Counted from the first letter of the stretch, positions 1 through 9,577 are shown. The stretch: DNA of 64,000 nt from Mammaliicoccus sp. Dog046 (GCF_034039665.1 NZ_CP120131.1:1908446-1972445); one strand, 5' to 3'. Translations and numbers: made by a program. The notes: generated by a model from the sequence alone, not told the origin.

Positions 1-432
1 TTTAGATAATTTATCTGCACCTACAACAAGTACATTTTTATAAAGACCAGAATTGACGAAAGCTTGAGCTGTAGCAATACCGTAAATAAATCCAGTACAA
101 GCTGCAAGTTGGTCCATTGAAGGTACTTTATTTAAACCAAGACGCTTTTGAAGTGTTGTTGCAACTGTTGGAAATGGTTTATCCCCTGTAGATGTTGCTA
201 CAATGATCATTTCAATTTCATCATTATCTAATCCTGAATCTTCAATAGCACGTTTAGCCGCTTCGTAAGCTAAATCACTTGTATCTTGGTCTTCGTTTGC
301 AAATCTTCTTTCTTTTATACCAGTCATTTTAGTAATCCATTCATCGGATGTTTCTAAATAACTTTCAAAATGTTCATTTTTTACCACTCGATCCGGTGCA
401 TATGCACCAAAACCTTTTATACCAATATCCAT
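1..432 (-). CDS. fabH: Beta-ketoacyl-ACP synthase III (FabH), N-terminal part
   Basis: This is the first 144 residues of the KAS III enzyme, which condenses acetyl-CoA with malonyl-ACP to start type II fatty acid synthesis. The gene runs off the left edge, so the C-terminal His/Asn catalytic residues are not visible. The N-terminus [17 protein letters not shown], the segment [15 protein letters not shown] and the nucleophile motif DQLAACTGF with its active-site Cys are clear. The ATG at 432 follows an SD-like AAGAAGG. A FapR-like palindrome lies 29 bp upstream. fabF would be expected off-window. Identification is confident. Confidence 0.95.
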   Translation of the reverse strand, partial: MDIGIKGFGAYAPDRVVKNEHFESYLETSDEWITKMTGIKERRFANEDQDTSDLAYEAAKRAIEDSGLDNDEIEMIIVATSTGDKPFPTVATTLQKRLGLNKVPSMDQLAACTGFIYGIATAQAFVNSGLYKNVLVVGADKLSK

Positions 433-460
433 TATATTGACACCTTCTTATAATCTGTTG

Positions 461-477
461 TTATTATCAGGTACTAA
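461..477 (-). promoter_or_regulatory. FapR-like operator upstream of fabH
   Basis: On the minus strand this reads TTAGTACCTGATAATAA, an imperfect palindrome that matches my memory of the FapR box (TTAGTACCTGATACTAA type). FapR is the malonyl-CoA-responsive repressor of lipid synthesis in Bacillus and Staphylococcus. The site lies just upstream of fabH, where a FapR site is expected. The match is seen in the sequence. Function is inferred from the family. Confidence 0.7.
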
Positions 478-618
478 TTTAACATATTTATACTACTCTA
501 CACAAGCTTCGCACATTGATTACAAAAATTTTAAATCGTTTTCATCTGAATAGGTATACTTTTAAAAGAAAGTTAATTATAATGAAATGTATGATATTAA
601 TGTTACGGAGGAATAGAA

Positions 619-822
619 ATGCATTATATTCTTACATTTATATGGGCATTCGCTTTATCACAAATGTTAAACTTTGTACTCCACAGTTTAGGTGGTAGCG
701 AAGAGGCACTTAACTTTGTTAGTCCTACGATTTATGCAATTGTGTTTTTAGTTATAATTATTATTTTAGACTTATTAATTGGTAAATCTACTTCTAACGT
801 ACAAGATTCAAAACATTCATAA
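619..822 (+). CDS. YjzD-like small membrane protein (DUF2929)
   Basis: A 67-residue protein with two hydrophobic stretches (residues about 3-22 and 36-54) and a polar tail. It resembles B. subtilis YjzD (DUF2929), which also lies divergently upstream of fabH. The ATG at 619 follows a good SD (GGAGGAAT). An overlapping longer frame starting at 516 lacks an SD and is not preferred. Function is unknown. The promoter region is shared with fabH, so FapR could influence both genes. Confidence 0.8.
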   Translation: MHYILTFIWAFALSQMLNFVLHSLGGSEEALNFVSPTIYAIVFLVIIIILDLLIGKSTSNVQDSKHS

Positions 823-824
823 AA

Positions 825-859
825 AATAAGGCTTTGGCATCTTTTGCCAAAGCCTTATT
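825..859. terminator. Bidirectional terminator between yjzD and clpB
   Basis: A perfect 15-bp inverted repeat (AATAAGGCTTTGGCA and its complement) with a 5-nt loop lies between the convergent yjzD and clpB stop codons, with A/T tracts on both sides. It should stop transcription from both directions. Confidence 0.9.
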
Positions 860-860
860 T

Positions 861-3458
861 TTATTTATTTACTTCAAATTTAACTTCATCGTTTTCAAGA
901 TACACATTTATTTCTGTACCTTCTTTTAATTCTTCACCTATCATTAATCTAGCTAATGGTGTTTCAATTTGTCTTTGTACAAATCGTTTCAATGGTCGTG
1001 CACCAAATTGAGGTTCATATGCTTCTTGTGCAATCCATTCTTTAACACTTTGATTTACATTAATTTTAATATGTTGATCAACTAATCTCATATTAAGGTG
1101 ATTAATGATGTGGTCTACAATATAACTCATATCTTTAACAGATAATGGTTTAAATAATACAATATCATCCATTCTGTTTAGAATTTCTGGTTTGAAGTAA
1201 GCATGTAAGCTTTCATCAACTTTCTTTTTAGCTGATGCTTCAATCTCTCCATCTTCTGTCACACCATCTAACAGATATTGAGACCCTATATTACTTGTCA
1301 TAATGATGATTGTATTTTTAAAGTCTACACTTCTACCTTTTGCGTCAGTTAATCTACCTTCATCTAATAACTGAAGTAATACATTAAATACATCATTATG
1401 CGCCTTCTCTATTTCATCAAGTAAGATTACTGAATATGGCTGTCTTCTAACAGCTTCAGTTAATTGTCCACCTTCTTCATATCCTACATATCCTGGAGGT
1501 GCACCAATTAGTCGTGCCACTGAATGTTTCTCCATGTATTCGCTCATATCAATGCGAATCATATGTTTCTCAGAATCAAACAATGTAGATGCTAATGTTT
1601 TAGCTAATTCTGTTTTACCTACACCTGTAGGACCTAAGAATAAGAAACTTCCGATTGGTCTGTTTGGATCTTTAATGCCTGCTCTTGCTCTTACAACTGC
1701 ATCAGAAACAAGATCTACCGCTTCATTTTGACCAACAACTCTTTCATGTAGAATATCTGAAAGTTTAAGTAGTTTCTCTCTTTCTGTTTCTACTAATCTC
1801 GATACTGGTATTCCTGTCCACTGACTCACAATGTATCCAATTTCCTCATCCGTCACAATTTCTCGAATTAATCGATCATGATCGTGACCTGTTTCTTCTG
1901 CAAATGATTCTTCTAAGTCTTTTAATTCAGCTTCAAGTTGAGGAATTTTACCATGCTTTAATTCTGCTGCTTTTGCTAAGTCATATTGATTTTCAGCATT
2001 TTCTAAAGCTTGTTTACTCTCATCTAACTCTTCTCTTTTGTCTTGTAAGTGCTTAATTTGTTCTTTTTCTTGTTCAACTTTATTTTGAAGTTGTTGTTGC
2101 TTTTCTTTTTCGTCAGCAAGTTCTTTTTGTAATTCTACTAAACGATTTTGACTGCTTTGATCAGACTCTGTTTTCAATGCACTTTCTTCTATTTCAAGTT
2201 GCATCACACGTCTATTCACCGCATCTAACTCTGTAGGATTAGATCCCATTTCCGTACGGATCGTTGCACATGCTTGGTCTACGAGATCAATTGCTTTGTC
2301 TGGTAAAAAACGATCTGTAATATATCGATCTGATAATTCTGTAGCTGCAACTAACGCTCTATCTTGAATGCGCACACCGTGATGAACTTCATATCTTTCT
2401 TTCAATCCTCTTAAAATAGAAATCGTATCTTCTAAATCTGGTTCTTTAACATTTACTTTTTGGAAACGTCTTTCTAATGCAGAATCTTTTTCAATATATT
2501 GACGGTATTCATTTAATGTTGTTGCACCAATACAATGCAACTCACCACGTGCTAACATCGGTTTCAACATATTTCCTGCATCCATTGCTCCATCTGTTTT
2601 ACCTGCACCTACGAGCATATGAATTTCATCTATAAACAGCAAAATTCTACCTTCTGATTCTTTTACTTCTTTTAAAACTGCTTTCAAACGTTCTTCAAAC
2701 TCACCTCTAAATTTAGCACCAGCTACTAAAGCTGATAAATCTAATTCAAAAATGGTTTTATCCAATAATGATTCTGGTACATCTCTCTTAACAATACGTT
2801 GAGCCAATCCTTCAACGATTGCCGTTTTACCAACACCTGGTTCACCGATGAGTACTGGATTATTTTTTGTTTTTCTACTTAATATACGAATCGTATTTCT
2901 AATTTCTTCATCTCTACCGATTACTGGATCCATTTTCCCTTTTCTAACTTCTTCAACTAAATCTCTACCGTATTTCGATAATGCTTCATATTGTACTTCT
3001 GGATTTTGTGATGTCACACGATTACCCCCTCTAATCTTATTAATAATTTCATCGACAACTGCTTTTTTATTACCAACAGTTTCTTTAGTTGTTACATCGA
3101 CTTCAATGGCCGCCTTTAAGATATGTTCCATAGACATATAATCATCGTTCATATCTTCTTTAATTTGATTGGCTTTATTAAATAATTCGTTCAGTTTCGG
3201 TGAAATATACTGTCCATATTGTACGTTCTCACCTTTTACAACTGAATATTGTTTTAATTTTTGTTCATAGTCTTGCTTTAATTTATCTGTATCTATTTGC
3301 GCTCTTTCGAGAGTTCTTTGAAAGATACTTTCATCTTGATTCAATGCTGATAATAATACAGCTTCTATTTCAATATTTTGTAGTTGATGTGATTGCGATA
3401 ATTGTTGAGCTTGTTCTACAACACTTTGCACTGAATACGTCATTTGATTAATATCCAA
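861..3458 (-). CDS. clpB: ATP-dependent disaggregase ClpB
   Basis: An Hsp100 disaggregase of about 865 residues that rescues heat-aggregated proteins together with DnaK. The order is an N-terminal Clp_N domain (about 1-145), AAA+ module 1 with Walker A GEPGVGKT near residue 200, a long Gln/Glu/Lys-rich coiled-coil M domain (about 410-520), AAA+ module 2 with Walker A GPTGVGKT near 600, and a small C-terminal domain. A GTG at 3467 also opens the frame, but it lies inside the SD (AGAGGTG). The TTG at 3458 gives the family-like start MDINQMTY and is preferred. Two CtsR boxes flank its promoter. Confidence 0.97.
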   Translation of the reverse strand: MDINQMTYSVQSVVEQAQQLSQSHQLQNIEIEAVLLSALNQDESIFQRTLERAQIDTDKLKQDYEQKLKQYSVVKGENVQYGQYISPKLNELFNKANQIKEDMNDDYMSMEHILKAAIEVDVTTKETVGNKKAVVDEIINKIRGGNRVTSQNPEVQYEALSKYGRDLVEEVRKGKMDPVIGRDEEIRNTIRILSRKTKNNPVLIGEPGVGKTAIVEGLAQRIVKRDVPESLLDKTIFELDLSALVAGAKFRGEFEERLKAVLKEVKESEGRILLFIDEIHMLVGAGKTDGAMDAGNMLKPMLARGELHCIGATTLNEYRQYIEKDSALERRFQKVNVKEPDLEDTISILRGLKERYEVHHGVRIQDRALVAATELSDRYITDRFLPDKAIDLVDQACATIRTEMGSNPTELDAVNRRVMQLEIEESALKTESDQSSQNRLVELQKELADEKEKQQQLQNKVEQEKEQIKHLQDKREELDESKQALENAENQYDLAKAAELKHGKIPQLEAELKDLEESFAEETGHDHDRLIREIVTDEEIGYIVSQWTGIPVSRLVETEREKLLKLSDILHERVVGQNEAVDLVSDAVVRARAGIKDPNRPIGSFLFLGPTGVGKTELAKTLASTLFDSEKHMIRIDMSEYMEKHSVARLIGAPPGYVGYEEGGQLTEAVRRQPYSVILLDEIEKAHNDVFNVLLQLLDEGRLTDAKGRSVDFKNTIIIMTSNIGSQYLLDGVTEDGEIEASAKKKVDESLHAYFKPEILNRMDDIVLFKPLSVKDMSYIVDHIINHLNMRLVDQHIKINVNQSVKEWIAQEAYEPQFGARPLKRFVQRQIETPLARLMIGEELKEGTEINVYLENDEVKFEVNK

Positions 3459-3493
3459 ATGTATCACCTCTTTTTATATTCTTTGATCAATAG

Positions 3494-3510
3494 TTTGACT
3501 ATCTTTGACC
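3494..3510 (-). promoter_or_regulatory. CtsR operator 1 of clpB
   Basis: The minus strand reads GGTCAAAGATAGTCAAA, a perfect fit to the CtsR heptad-repeat consensus RGTCAAANANRGTCAAA. It lies just downstream of the clpB -10 box, where bound CtsR would block transcription until heat shock. Confidence 0.9.
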
Positions 3511-3518
3511 TTAAATTA

Positions 3519-3547
3519 ATTATACCTTGTTTGACCTACTTTGACAA
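3519..3547 (-). promoter_or_regulatory. SigA-type promoter of clpB
   Basis: On the minus strand there is a -35 TTGTCA (3542-3547), a 17-bp spacer and a perfect -10 TATAAT (3519-3524). The promoter lies between and overlaps the two CtsR boxes, which suggests direct repression. Confidence 0.8.
3530..3546 (-). promoter_or_regulatory. CtsR operator 2 of clpB
   Basis: The minus strand reads TGTCAAAGTAGGTCAAA, one mismatch from the CtsR consensus. It overlaps the clpB -35 box. With operator 1 it forms a two-site arrangement around the promoter. Confidence 0.8.
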
Positions 3548-3628
3548 ATATAAACCATCCAAATTCCAAACCTTTTCTATTACATTTTATGGTAAAATAA
3601 AAGTGAATATAAACCAGGAAGTGATCTT

Positions 3629-4321
3629 TTGCAAACGACATATACAGAAGCAACTTCAGTAATAGAATACATTATTGCAAATGGACAACGCATGCATGTT
3701 CAACCTCACCATTATCTATACCATTGTGGAGACCGATGTAATCATATTTATGTCATCGTAGAAGGAAAAGTCATTACACATCGTGTGATGGAAGATGGTA
3801 AAGAATTCAATACTAAATTGTTAGGTAGACATAGTATATTCGGTTCAACAACATTATTTTGTGGTAGAAAAACACATAGTCTATCAGCGAGAGTGAAAGA
3901 ACCATGCACTGTTTATCGAATCTTAAAAACACAATTCGAAGAAGCAATATTAAATGATGAAGTTTTAAAATATGAATGGTTGTTATGGGTACAAAATGAA
4001 AACGAAAAAAATGAATATCAATTAAGAGATATTTATACGCTAGGAAAGACAGGTGCATTTTATTCAATCTTAATTAAATTAGCTAACACTTATGGCATTC
4101 AAGAAGGCAACGACATATTTATAAATGTTGAATTAACGAATCATGAGCTAGCAAACTTTTGCAACGTAACAAGAGAGAGTGTCAACAGAATGTTGAGTAA
4201 TTTAAAAAAGAACAACATCGTATCAGTCAACCATAAGAAAATTACGGTTCACAACCTCGACTATTTAAAAAATGCAATCAACTGTGAGAACTGCCCGCTT
4301 TCCATATGTAGAATTGAATAA
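3629..4321 (+). CDS. Fnr-type Crp-family regulator with predicted [4Fe-4S] ligands
   Basis: A 230-residue Crp/Fnr regulator. The cNMP-like beta-barrel spans about 15-110. The C-terminal winged helix contains the recognition segment LANFCNVTRESVNRMLSNL (about 174-192). The extreme C-terminus has Cys219, Cys222 and Cys227 in a C-x2-C-x4-C pattern. B. subtilis Fnr holds its oxygen-labile cluster with three C-terminal Cys of this spacing plus an Asp (D141). Here Asp134, in LRDIYTLGKTGAFYS, is a matching candidate. The TTG start follows AGGAAGTGAT. It is divergent from clpB. Staphylococcal ArcR, as I recall its sequence, lacks this tail. An Fnr-like oxygen sensor is my inference. Confidence 0.85.
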   Translation: MQTTYTEATSVIEYIIANGQRMHVQPHHYLYHCGDRCNHIYVIVEGKVITHRVMEDGKEFNTKLLGRHSIFGSTTLFCGRKTHSLSARVKEPCTVYRILKTQFEEAILNDEVLKYEWLLWVQNENEKNEYQLRDIYTLGKTGAFYSILIKLANTYGIQEGNDIFINVELTNHELANFCNVTRESVNRMLSNLKKNNIVSVNHKKITVHNLDYLKNAINCENCPLSICRIE

Positions 4322-4369
4322 ACGATTTATTATTCGGTCATCACTACCATTTATGTCATCATTAAAACA

Positions 4370-4415
4370 AAGAAGCATAGCATTCAACTACTAATAGTTG
4401 AGTGCTATGCTTCTT
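4370..4415. terminator. Terminator between the Fnr-like gene and sufT
   Basis: A 21-bp nearly perfect inverted repeat (arms 4370-4390 and 4395-4415, 4-nt loop) with flanking A and T tracts, between convergent genes. Confidence 0.9.
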
Positions 4416-4439
4416 TTATAAAATAAGTTAAATTTATGA

Positions 4440-4748
4440 TTAGCTTACGCCTAAAGCGATTTTCGCATAACGAGACATTTTGTCTTTATTCCATGGTGGA
4501 TTCCATACAATATTAACTTCTGTATCTTTAATTTCAGGTAATTCGCCTAATGCTGTCTTAACTTGGTCTATGATTTGTGGCCCCATTGGACAACCCATTG
4601 AAGTTAAAGTCATTTCAACTGTGCATAAACCTTCATCATCTAAATCAACATTATATACAAGTCCTAAATTAACAATATCGATGCCTAATTCTGGATCAAT
4701 AACATTCTCAAGCGCACCTAATATACTATCTTTCATTGCTTCTTCCAT
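4440..4748 (-). CDS. sufT: SufT-like Fe-S assembly protein (MIP18/DUF59 family)
   Basis: A 102-residue single-domain MIP18/DUF59 protein. Family members in S. aureus (SufT) support Fe-S cluster maturation of target enzymes. The conserved core DPELGIDIVNLGLVY and the segment TLTSMGCPMGPQI, with the invariant Cys, are visible. The ATG at 4748 follows GAGGTG. It is monocistronic, with a terminator close downstream. Its position beside a predicted Fe-S regulator may be coincidental. Confidence 0.88.
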   Translation of the reverse strand: MEEAMKDSILGALENVIDPELGIDIVNLGLVYNVDLDDEGLCTVEMTLTSMGCPMGPQIIDQVKTALGELPEIKDTEVNIVWNPPWNKDKMSRYAKIALGVS

Positions 4749-4867
4749 TTTTTCACCTCATTCTAAAAGTTACTACATATAATATATCAAATTTAAAGCA
4801 TGGGTTAAAGAAAATGATATGATATTATAGTATGTAAGATAAAGATAACGCGTAAGGAGCTGTCCCC

Positions 4868-5680
4868 ATGGAAAAACATTTAATTTGTTTAGATTTAGAT
4901 GGCACATTATTAAACGATAAAAAGCACATCTCACCTTTTACAAAAAGGGTTTTACAATATTTACAAAAATCTGGTCACGAAATTATCATTTCAACTGGTC
5001 GACCTTATCGTGCCAGTCTCGATTATTATAAAGCATTAGAAATGAATACCCCTATTGTTAATTTTAACGGTGCGTATATTCACCATCCTAACGATCAACG
5101 ATTCGAACCTGTTCATGAACAATTCGATAAACGTATCGCGACTAAAATTTTTAATGACATTAGTAAACTCAATGTTAAAAATGTCATTGCTGAAGTAAGA
5201 GATCAAGTTTATATCAATACTTATGATCAAACCTTATTTGAAGGCTTTAGCATGGGCAATCCTGATATAAAATACGGGCAATTAAATGAGTTGTTACCCG
5301 AATCGCCGACAAGTATTCTGATTCAAGCAGAAGAAAGTGAGATTCCTACAATTAAAAGTCACTTGACGAAACATTATGCAGAATTTATAGAGCATCGTCG
5401 TTGGGGCGCACCATTTCCTGTACTTGAAATTGTTAAAAAGGGTATTAATAAAGGGAAAGCCGTTAAATATGTCGCTGATTACCTCAACATTGATTATGAC
5501 AATATCATCGCATTTGGTGACGAAGATAATGATTACGAAATGATACAATTTGCTAACTATGGCATAGCGATGGGCAATGCAATTCCGGAACTTAAAGCTA
5601 TTGCAAATGAAGTCACAGATTCAAATAATAATGACGGTATAGGAAAATATTTAAATCAGTATTTCAACCTAAATATGTAA
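4868..5680 (+). CDS. HAD-superfamily phosphatase, Cof/IIB type
   Basis: A 270-residue cytoplasmic HAD hydrolase of the Cof (IIB cap) subfamily, which dephosphorylates small phosphometabolites; the substrate cannot be deduced. Motif I is DLDGTLLND (residues about 8-16), motif II is STGRP, motif III includes a Lys in NKGKAV, and motif IV is GDEDNDYEMI. The start follows AAGGAGCTGTCCCC. It is the first gene of a run with degV and cdr, separated by only 12 and 9 bp. Confidence 0.88.
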   Translation: MEKHLICLDLDGTLLNDKKHISPFTKRVLQYLQKSGHEIIISTGRPYRASLDYYKALEMNTPIVNFNGAYIHHPNDQRFEPVHEQFDKRIATKIFNDISKLNVKNVIAEVRDQVYINTYDQTLFEGFSMGNPDIKYGQLNELLPESPTSILIQAEESEIPTIKSHLTKHYAEFIEHRRWGAPFPVLEIVKKGINKGKAVKYVADYLNIDYDNIIAFGDEDNDYEMIQFANYGIAMGNAIPELKAIANEVTDSNNNDGIGKYLNQYFNLNM

Positions 5681-5692
5681 GGAGTTTTAACT

Positions 5693-6538
5693 ATGAAAAT
5701 GATCGTAGACAGTGGTTCTGATTTAACATTATCACAAATAGAAGAACACGGATTTTACTTTTTACCTTTTGGTATCGTTATCGATGATGAAAGTAAAATT
5801 GATCAATATGAAATAACAAATGAAGAAGTATTATCCGCGATTAAAAATGATAAACATCCTAAAACCAATCAAGCTACAATGGAACAAATGATTAACGTGT
5901 TCACTGAAATTGCACAAAATAAAGAGTCTGCCATTTATTTAGCATTTAGTAGCGCATTGAGTGGTACTTATCAAACAGCTTGCCTCGTGAAAGAACAAGT
6001 CAAAGAAGATTATCCAGATCTTGATATTACGATTTATGATACATTCAGTGCTTCAATGGGATTAGGTAAATTAATTTTAGATGTGCAAGATAAGATTAAC
6101 GAATCATATACATTTGAGGAATTGGATCAATATATTAAAGATAAAATCCAAAAAATCAGACACTTATTTACTGTTAAAGATTTAAAATATTTAGCAAGTG
6201 GTGGAAGATTATCAAAGGGACAAGCATTTTTAGGAACTTTGCTTAACATTAAGCCATTATTACATGTAGAAGAAGGTAAACTCGTTCCAATTGAAAAGTA
6301 TCGTGGTTCTAAAAAACTATGGCAAGCGATTATTAATACAATGCAACAAGACAATCGCGACTTTTCTAATGAGTCCATTTATATTACACATTCTGACGAT
6401 ATTGAAGAAGCAGAAAAGTTAAAAGCATTAATGGAATCATCATTGTCACCTAAAGCAATCTATATTTCTAATATTGGTCCAGTGATTAGTTCTCATACAG
6501 GTAGCGGAACAGTTGCCATATTTTATTATAAGGAGTAG
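5693..6538 (+). CDS. DegV-family fatty-acid-binding protein
   Basis: A 281-residue DegV-fold protein. DegV proteins bind a single fatty acid. Some (FakB) present it to the kinase FakA for phosphorylation, giving acyl-phosphate for phospholipid synthesis. The N-terminal MKMIVDSGSDLT, the segment LAFSSALSGTYQTA, the hydrophobic-pocket motif DLKYLASGGRLSKGQA and the C-terminal SSHTGSGTVAIFYY fit the family. It lies between the HAD gene and cdr with a good SD. Whether it is a FakB partner cannot be decided here. Confidence 0.87.
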   Translation: MKMIVDSGSDLTLSQIEEHGFYFLPFGIVIDDESKIDQYEITNEEVLSAIKNDKHPKTNQATMEQMINVFTEIAQNKESAIYLAFSSALSGTYQTACLVKEQVKEDYPDLDITIYDTFSASMGLGKLILDVQDKINESYTFEELDQYIKDKIQKIRHLFTVKDLKYLASGGRLSKGQAFLGTLLNIKPLLHVEEGKLVPIEKYRGSKKLWQAIINTMQQDNRDFSNESIYITHSDDIEEAEKLKALMESSLSPKAIYISNIGPVISSHTGSGTVAIFYYKE

Positions 6539-6547
6539 TGATTACAA

Positions 6548-7867
6548 TTGAATAAAATTATAGTCATTGGTGCTGTCGCTGGTGGTGCTACTGTAGCGTC
6601 ACAAATTAGGCGATTAGACTCAGATAGTGAAATAGTTGTATACGAGAAAGATAGAGATATGAGTTTTGCAAATTGTGGACTCCCCTATTATCTCGGGAAT
6701 GTTGTTGAAGATCGTGATTATATGTTATCAGCAACGCCAGAACAATTTCTTGATAAGAAAAATATTACCGTTAAGACTTTTCATGAAGCAATTGCATTAA
6801 ATGATCAAGATAAAACTATCCGTGTTAAAAATCATCAAACCGGTGAGATTTTTGAAGATCATTACGATCAACTCATTTTAAGTCCAGGGTGTCGAGCACG
6901 TCAATTTCCTATAGAATCCGATCGTGTATTTACTTTACGAAATTTAGTAGACACAGATAAAATAGAAGATTTCATTGTACAAAACAATGTTCAAAAGGCA
7001 CTTGTCGTAGGTGCTGGTTATATTAGTTTAGAAATACTCGAAAACTTGCACAATAGAAACATCGAAACAACTTTAATTCATAGAAGTGACCATATTAATA
7101 AAAGTATGGACAAAGATCTTAATCAAGTGATTTTTGATGAACTAGAAAAACGTCAAATCAACTATAGATTAGATGAAGAAATTAAACACATTGAAAATAA
7201 AACCGTAACTTTCAAATCTGGACATGTAGAAGATTACGATATCATTATTACTGGTATTGGCATCGAACCTAACAGTGATTGGTTACAAACATCTCAGTTA
7301 AAACTCAACGATCGAGGATATATTCCAGTAAATGAATACTTCGAAACAAATTTAGACGATGTTTACGCAATTGGCGATATTATCGAAACATTCTATCGAC
7401 ATACACAACAACCTACAACCGTCACATTAGCTTGGGGTGCGCACAGAGCCGCTTCATTAGTTGCAGAAAATATTTCAAGTAAATCTCATATGGCCAAATT
7501 CAAAGGTTTACTTGGTACAAATATAGTTCGTTTCTTTGATTATGCATTAGGTAGCGTAGGTATTGCAGAACATGAATTAGAAAACTATGATTATACAGTT
7601 ATCGAACAAACACAAAAACAACACGCCGGCTATTATCCAGACGCACAACCGATAACATTACGTGTATACTTCGACAACTCAACACGTAAAATATTACGCG
7701 CATGTGCAGTTGGTAAAGATGGCGTAGATAAACGAATCGATATATTATCGACTGCAATTATAGGAGATTTGACTGTAGATGATTTAAGAGATATCGAAAT
7801 TGCATATGCTCCTCCATTTTCAAGTCCAAAAGACATCGTAAATATGATTGGCTATAAAGCACAATAA
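6548..7867 (+). CDS. cdr: Coenzyme A disulfide reductase
   Basis: A 439-residue flavoprotein that reduces CoA disulfide with NADPH. It maintains reduced CoA, the dominant small thiol of staphylococci. It has an N-terminal FAD motif ([17 protein letters not shown]), the redox Cys in [14 protein letters not shown], a second dinucleotide motif ([13 protein letters not shown]) and an FAD motif AIGDIIE. The C-terminal dimerisation domain carries a Tyr pair (HAGYYPD) like S. aureus CoADR. The TTG start follows AAGGAG. A repeat array lies immediately downstream. Confidence 0.93.
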   Translation: MNKIIVIGAVAGGATVASQIRRLDSDSEIVVYEKDRDMSFANCGLPYYLGNVVEDRDYMLSATPEQFLDKKNITVKTFHEAIALNDQDKTIRVKNHQTGEIFEDHYDQLILSPGCRARQFPIESDRVFTLRNLVDTDKIEDFIVQNNVQKALVVGAGYISLEILENLHNRNIETTLIHRSDHINKSMDKDLNQVIFDELEKRQINYRLDEEIKHIENKTVTFKSGHVEDYDIIITGIGIEPNSDWLQTSQLKLNDRGYIPVNEYFETNLDDVYAIGDIIETFYRHTQQPTTVTLAWGAHRAASLVAENISSKSHMAKFKGLLGTNIVRFFDYALGSVGIAEHELENYDYTVIEQTQKQHAGYYPDAQPITLRVYFDNSTRKILRACAVGKDGVDKRIDILSTAIIGDLTVDDLRDIEIAYAPPFSSPKDIVNMIGYKAQ

Positions 7868-7882
7868 CATGAATGGTAATGA

Positions 7883-8095
7883 AGTTTTAGGGTATGAGCT
7901 GAGATATCGTGCGTTTCAGGGGCAATCGCACGAAGACTTTGGGGTATAGCCCAAGATATCGTGCGTTTCAAGGTCAATCGCACGAAGACTTTAGGGTATC
8001 GACCAAGATATCGTGCGTTTCGAGGTCAATCGCACGAAGACTTTAGGGTTTTGCCGAGATATCGTGCGTTTAGGTAGCAATCGCACGATATCTTT
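7883..8095. repeat. 52-bp tandem repeat array (4 units) of hairpin-forming sequences
   Basis: The motif GATATCGTGCG recurs at 7903, 7955, 8007 and 8058, giving periods of 52, 52 and 51 bp. Every unit holds the inverted repeat TCGTGCG / CGCACGA with a loop of about 13 nt, followed by an AGACTTTAGGGTAT-like linker. The last unit forms an 11-bp stem (GATATCGTGCG / CGCACGATATC) followed by TTTT. The array fills the convergent gap between cdr and the GH13-like gene and appears noncoding. It could act as serial termination hairpins or as protein-binding sites. Confidence 0.9.
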
Positions 8096-8110
8096 TAAAA
8101 TAGTATATAG

Positions 8111-8141
8111 AAAGGGCTGGGACATAATGTCCCAGCCCTTT
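8111..8141. terminator. Terminator dyad of the CTGGGACA family
   Basis: A perfect 14-bp inverted repeat AAAGGGCTGGGACA with a 3-nt loop, between the convergent cdr and GH13-like genes. It is one of a dispersed set of related dyads in this window. Confidence 0.9.
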
Positions 8142-8152
8142 CTTATTCAAAT

Positions 8153-9577
8153 TTATTTATTTTGCATTTTTTGTTTTTTACTTTTTCTTGCGACAAGGAA
8201 TAAGAATAAACCAAAGAGTACAATAACTAATATTGCTGCTATTAAGTATGTGTTATTTAATCCTCTTTCATTCACTACTGCATATAGTTCAGTTTCTTCT
8301 CTATCTGTGATTAAATTATATTGTCCATTTTTCTTTTTAATGTTATCTCCAATAATTAATCCTGATAACATTTTATTTTCTTCTATGACTTTATCATCTA
8401 AACTTACTTTTTTCGATTTGCTTGAATCATTAATATTCAAGATATAATCAATCGTATTTGTTTTATAGTAAAATACATTCGTACCTTTATCATGTGGTAA
8501 TGCTTTAACATCACCTTCGTACAATTCTTGATACTGCTTAAATGTATCTCCTATTTTTTCTAAATATTTAATAACTTCTTTATCTGTTCTAAAATTTTGC
8601 AATTGGTTTATCGTTTCGATTTTAGATCCATTTGCAGCAATTTCTGTACCGTAATTCATCATTATCGGTCCTTTATATCCCCACATATAAGTCATCAATT
8701 GTTTAATTCTTGTTCCTGGGAACATATTTTCATCTGCTGCATGTTTTGTAAATCGTTCAGTAAACCATGTATCTGCAATTAAGACTGAATTATCTTTTTG
8801 GTAATCAGGTATTTTTGTATTTACATTTTTAAATGCATTTTGTATGTCATTACGTGATTCTTGTGTCGATAAATGTTTGAAGTGTTTAGCAGAAATACCT
8901 TTTTTATTGATTATGCCATAAGTATCTATATTTTCAGGTAAAAATGTTTTTGCATCTATACCATCTTGTACGATATTCATTGAAATACCGTCTACTTTAT
9001 ATTTTTTAATAAAGCGATCTACTTTTTCTTTATACAGTTTCTGATTTTTAGCATCTTTTAAATCAATAAATTTTGTATCTTTAAAGTATGATTTTTGAAT
9101 TTGATTTAAGTCCCCATCTGTAGATCCATTAAATTCTTTTGTATACGTTACAGGCATATCAACGATCATCTTCATGTTCTTCTTATGTACTTCGTTAATA
9201 AGTGATTTAAATGCTTTCTCTCCACCAAGCACACGGTCTATTTCATCATAGTTATTTACTTTGTATCCTAAAAAGTCATTTTGATCATGTGAAAACACAG
9301 GAGAAATATGTACCGTATTGAACCCCATATCATTAATGTAATCTAATTTAGATTGTATACCTTGAAAATCTCCACCCATAGGTAAATTATTCGACTTGTT
9401 ATCATTTCTAATCATTTTATTATTTTCATTATTTCCATTCATAAAACGATCAACGACTAAACTATAAATTCTCGGATATTTTACATCTTCAAATTCTTTT
9501 TCATTTGCAAATGCGTATCCATTAAATATTGGCGATATTAAAACCACCATGATTATTAACTTTGCCCATTTATTCAT
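8153..9577 (-). CDS. Membrane-anchored extracellular GH13 alpha-amylase-like protein, probably inactive
   Basis: A 474-residue protein with a signal peptide (about 1-24, ending near GYAFA), an alpha-amylase TIM-barrel-like region (about 30-340), a beta-type domain, and a C-terminal TM helix (about 443-463) followed by a Lys-rich tail. It is therefore displayed outside the membrane. The GH13 motifs are degenerate. Region I is DMPVTYT instead of DxVxNHT. Region II is GISMNIVQ, lacking the Arg and the nucleophile Asp. Region III is IADTW with Asp for the acid Glu. No His-Asp pair is visible for region IV. It is probably a glycan-binding or structural pseudoenzyme. It appears monocistronic. Confidence 0.82.
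   Translation of the reverse strand: MNKWAKLIIMVVLISPIFNGYAFANEKEFEDVKYPRIYSLVVDRFMNGNNENNKMIRNDNKSNNLPMGGDFQGIQSKLDYINDMGFNTVHISPVFSHDQNDFLGYKVNNYDEIDRVLGGEKAFKSLINEVHKKNMKMIVDMPVTYTKEFNGSTDGDLNQIQKSYFKDTKFIDLKDAKNQKLYKEKVDRFIKKYKVDGISMNIVQDGIDAKTFLPENIDTYGIINKKGISAKHFKHLSTQESRNDIQNAFKNVNTKIPDYQKDNSVLIADTWFTERFTKHAADENMFPGTRIKQLMTYMWGYKGPIMMNYGTEIAANGSKIETINQLQNFRTDKEVIKYLEKIGDTFKQYQELYEGDVKALPHDKGTNVFYYKTNTIDYILNINDSSKSKKVSLDDKVIEENKMLSGLIIGDNIKKKNGQYNLITDREETELYAVVNERGLNNTYLIAAILVIVLFGLFLFLVARKSKKQKMQNK

Noticed and set aside
8013-8447. Plus-strand frame overlapping the 52-bp array and the GH13-like gene
   Set aside because: It is antisense to a clear secreted protein gene and crosses a perfect terminator hairpin, so it is a shadow frame.
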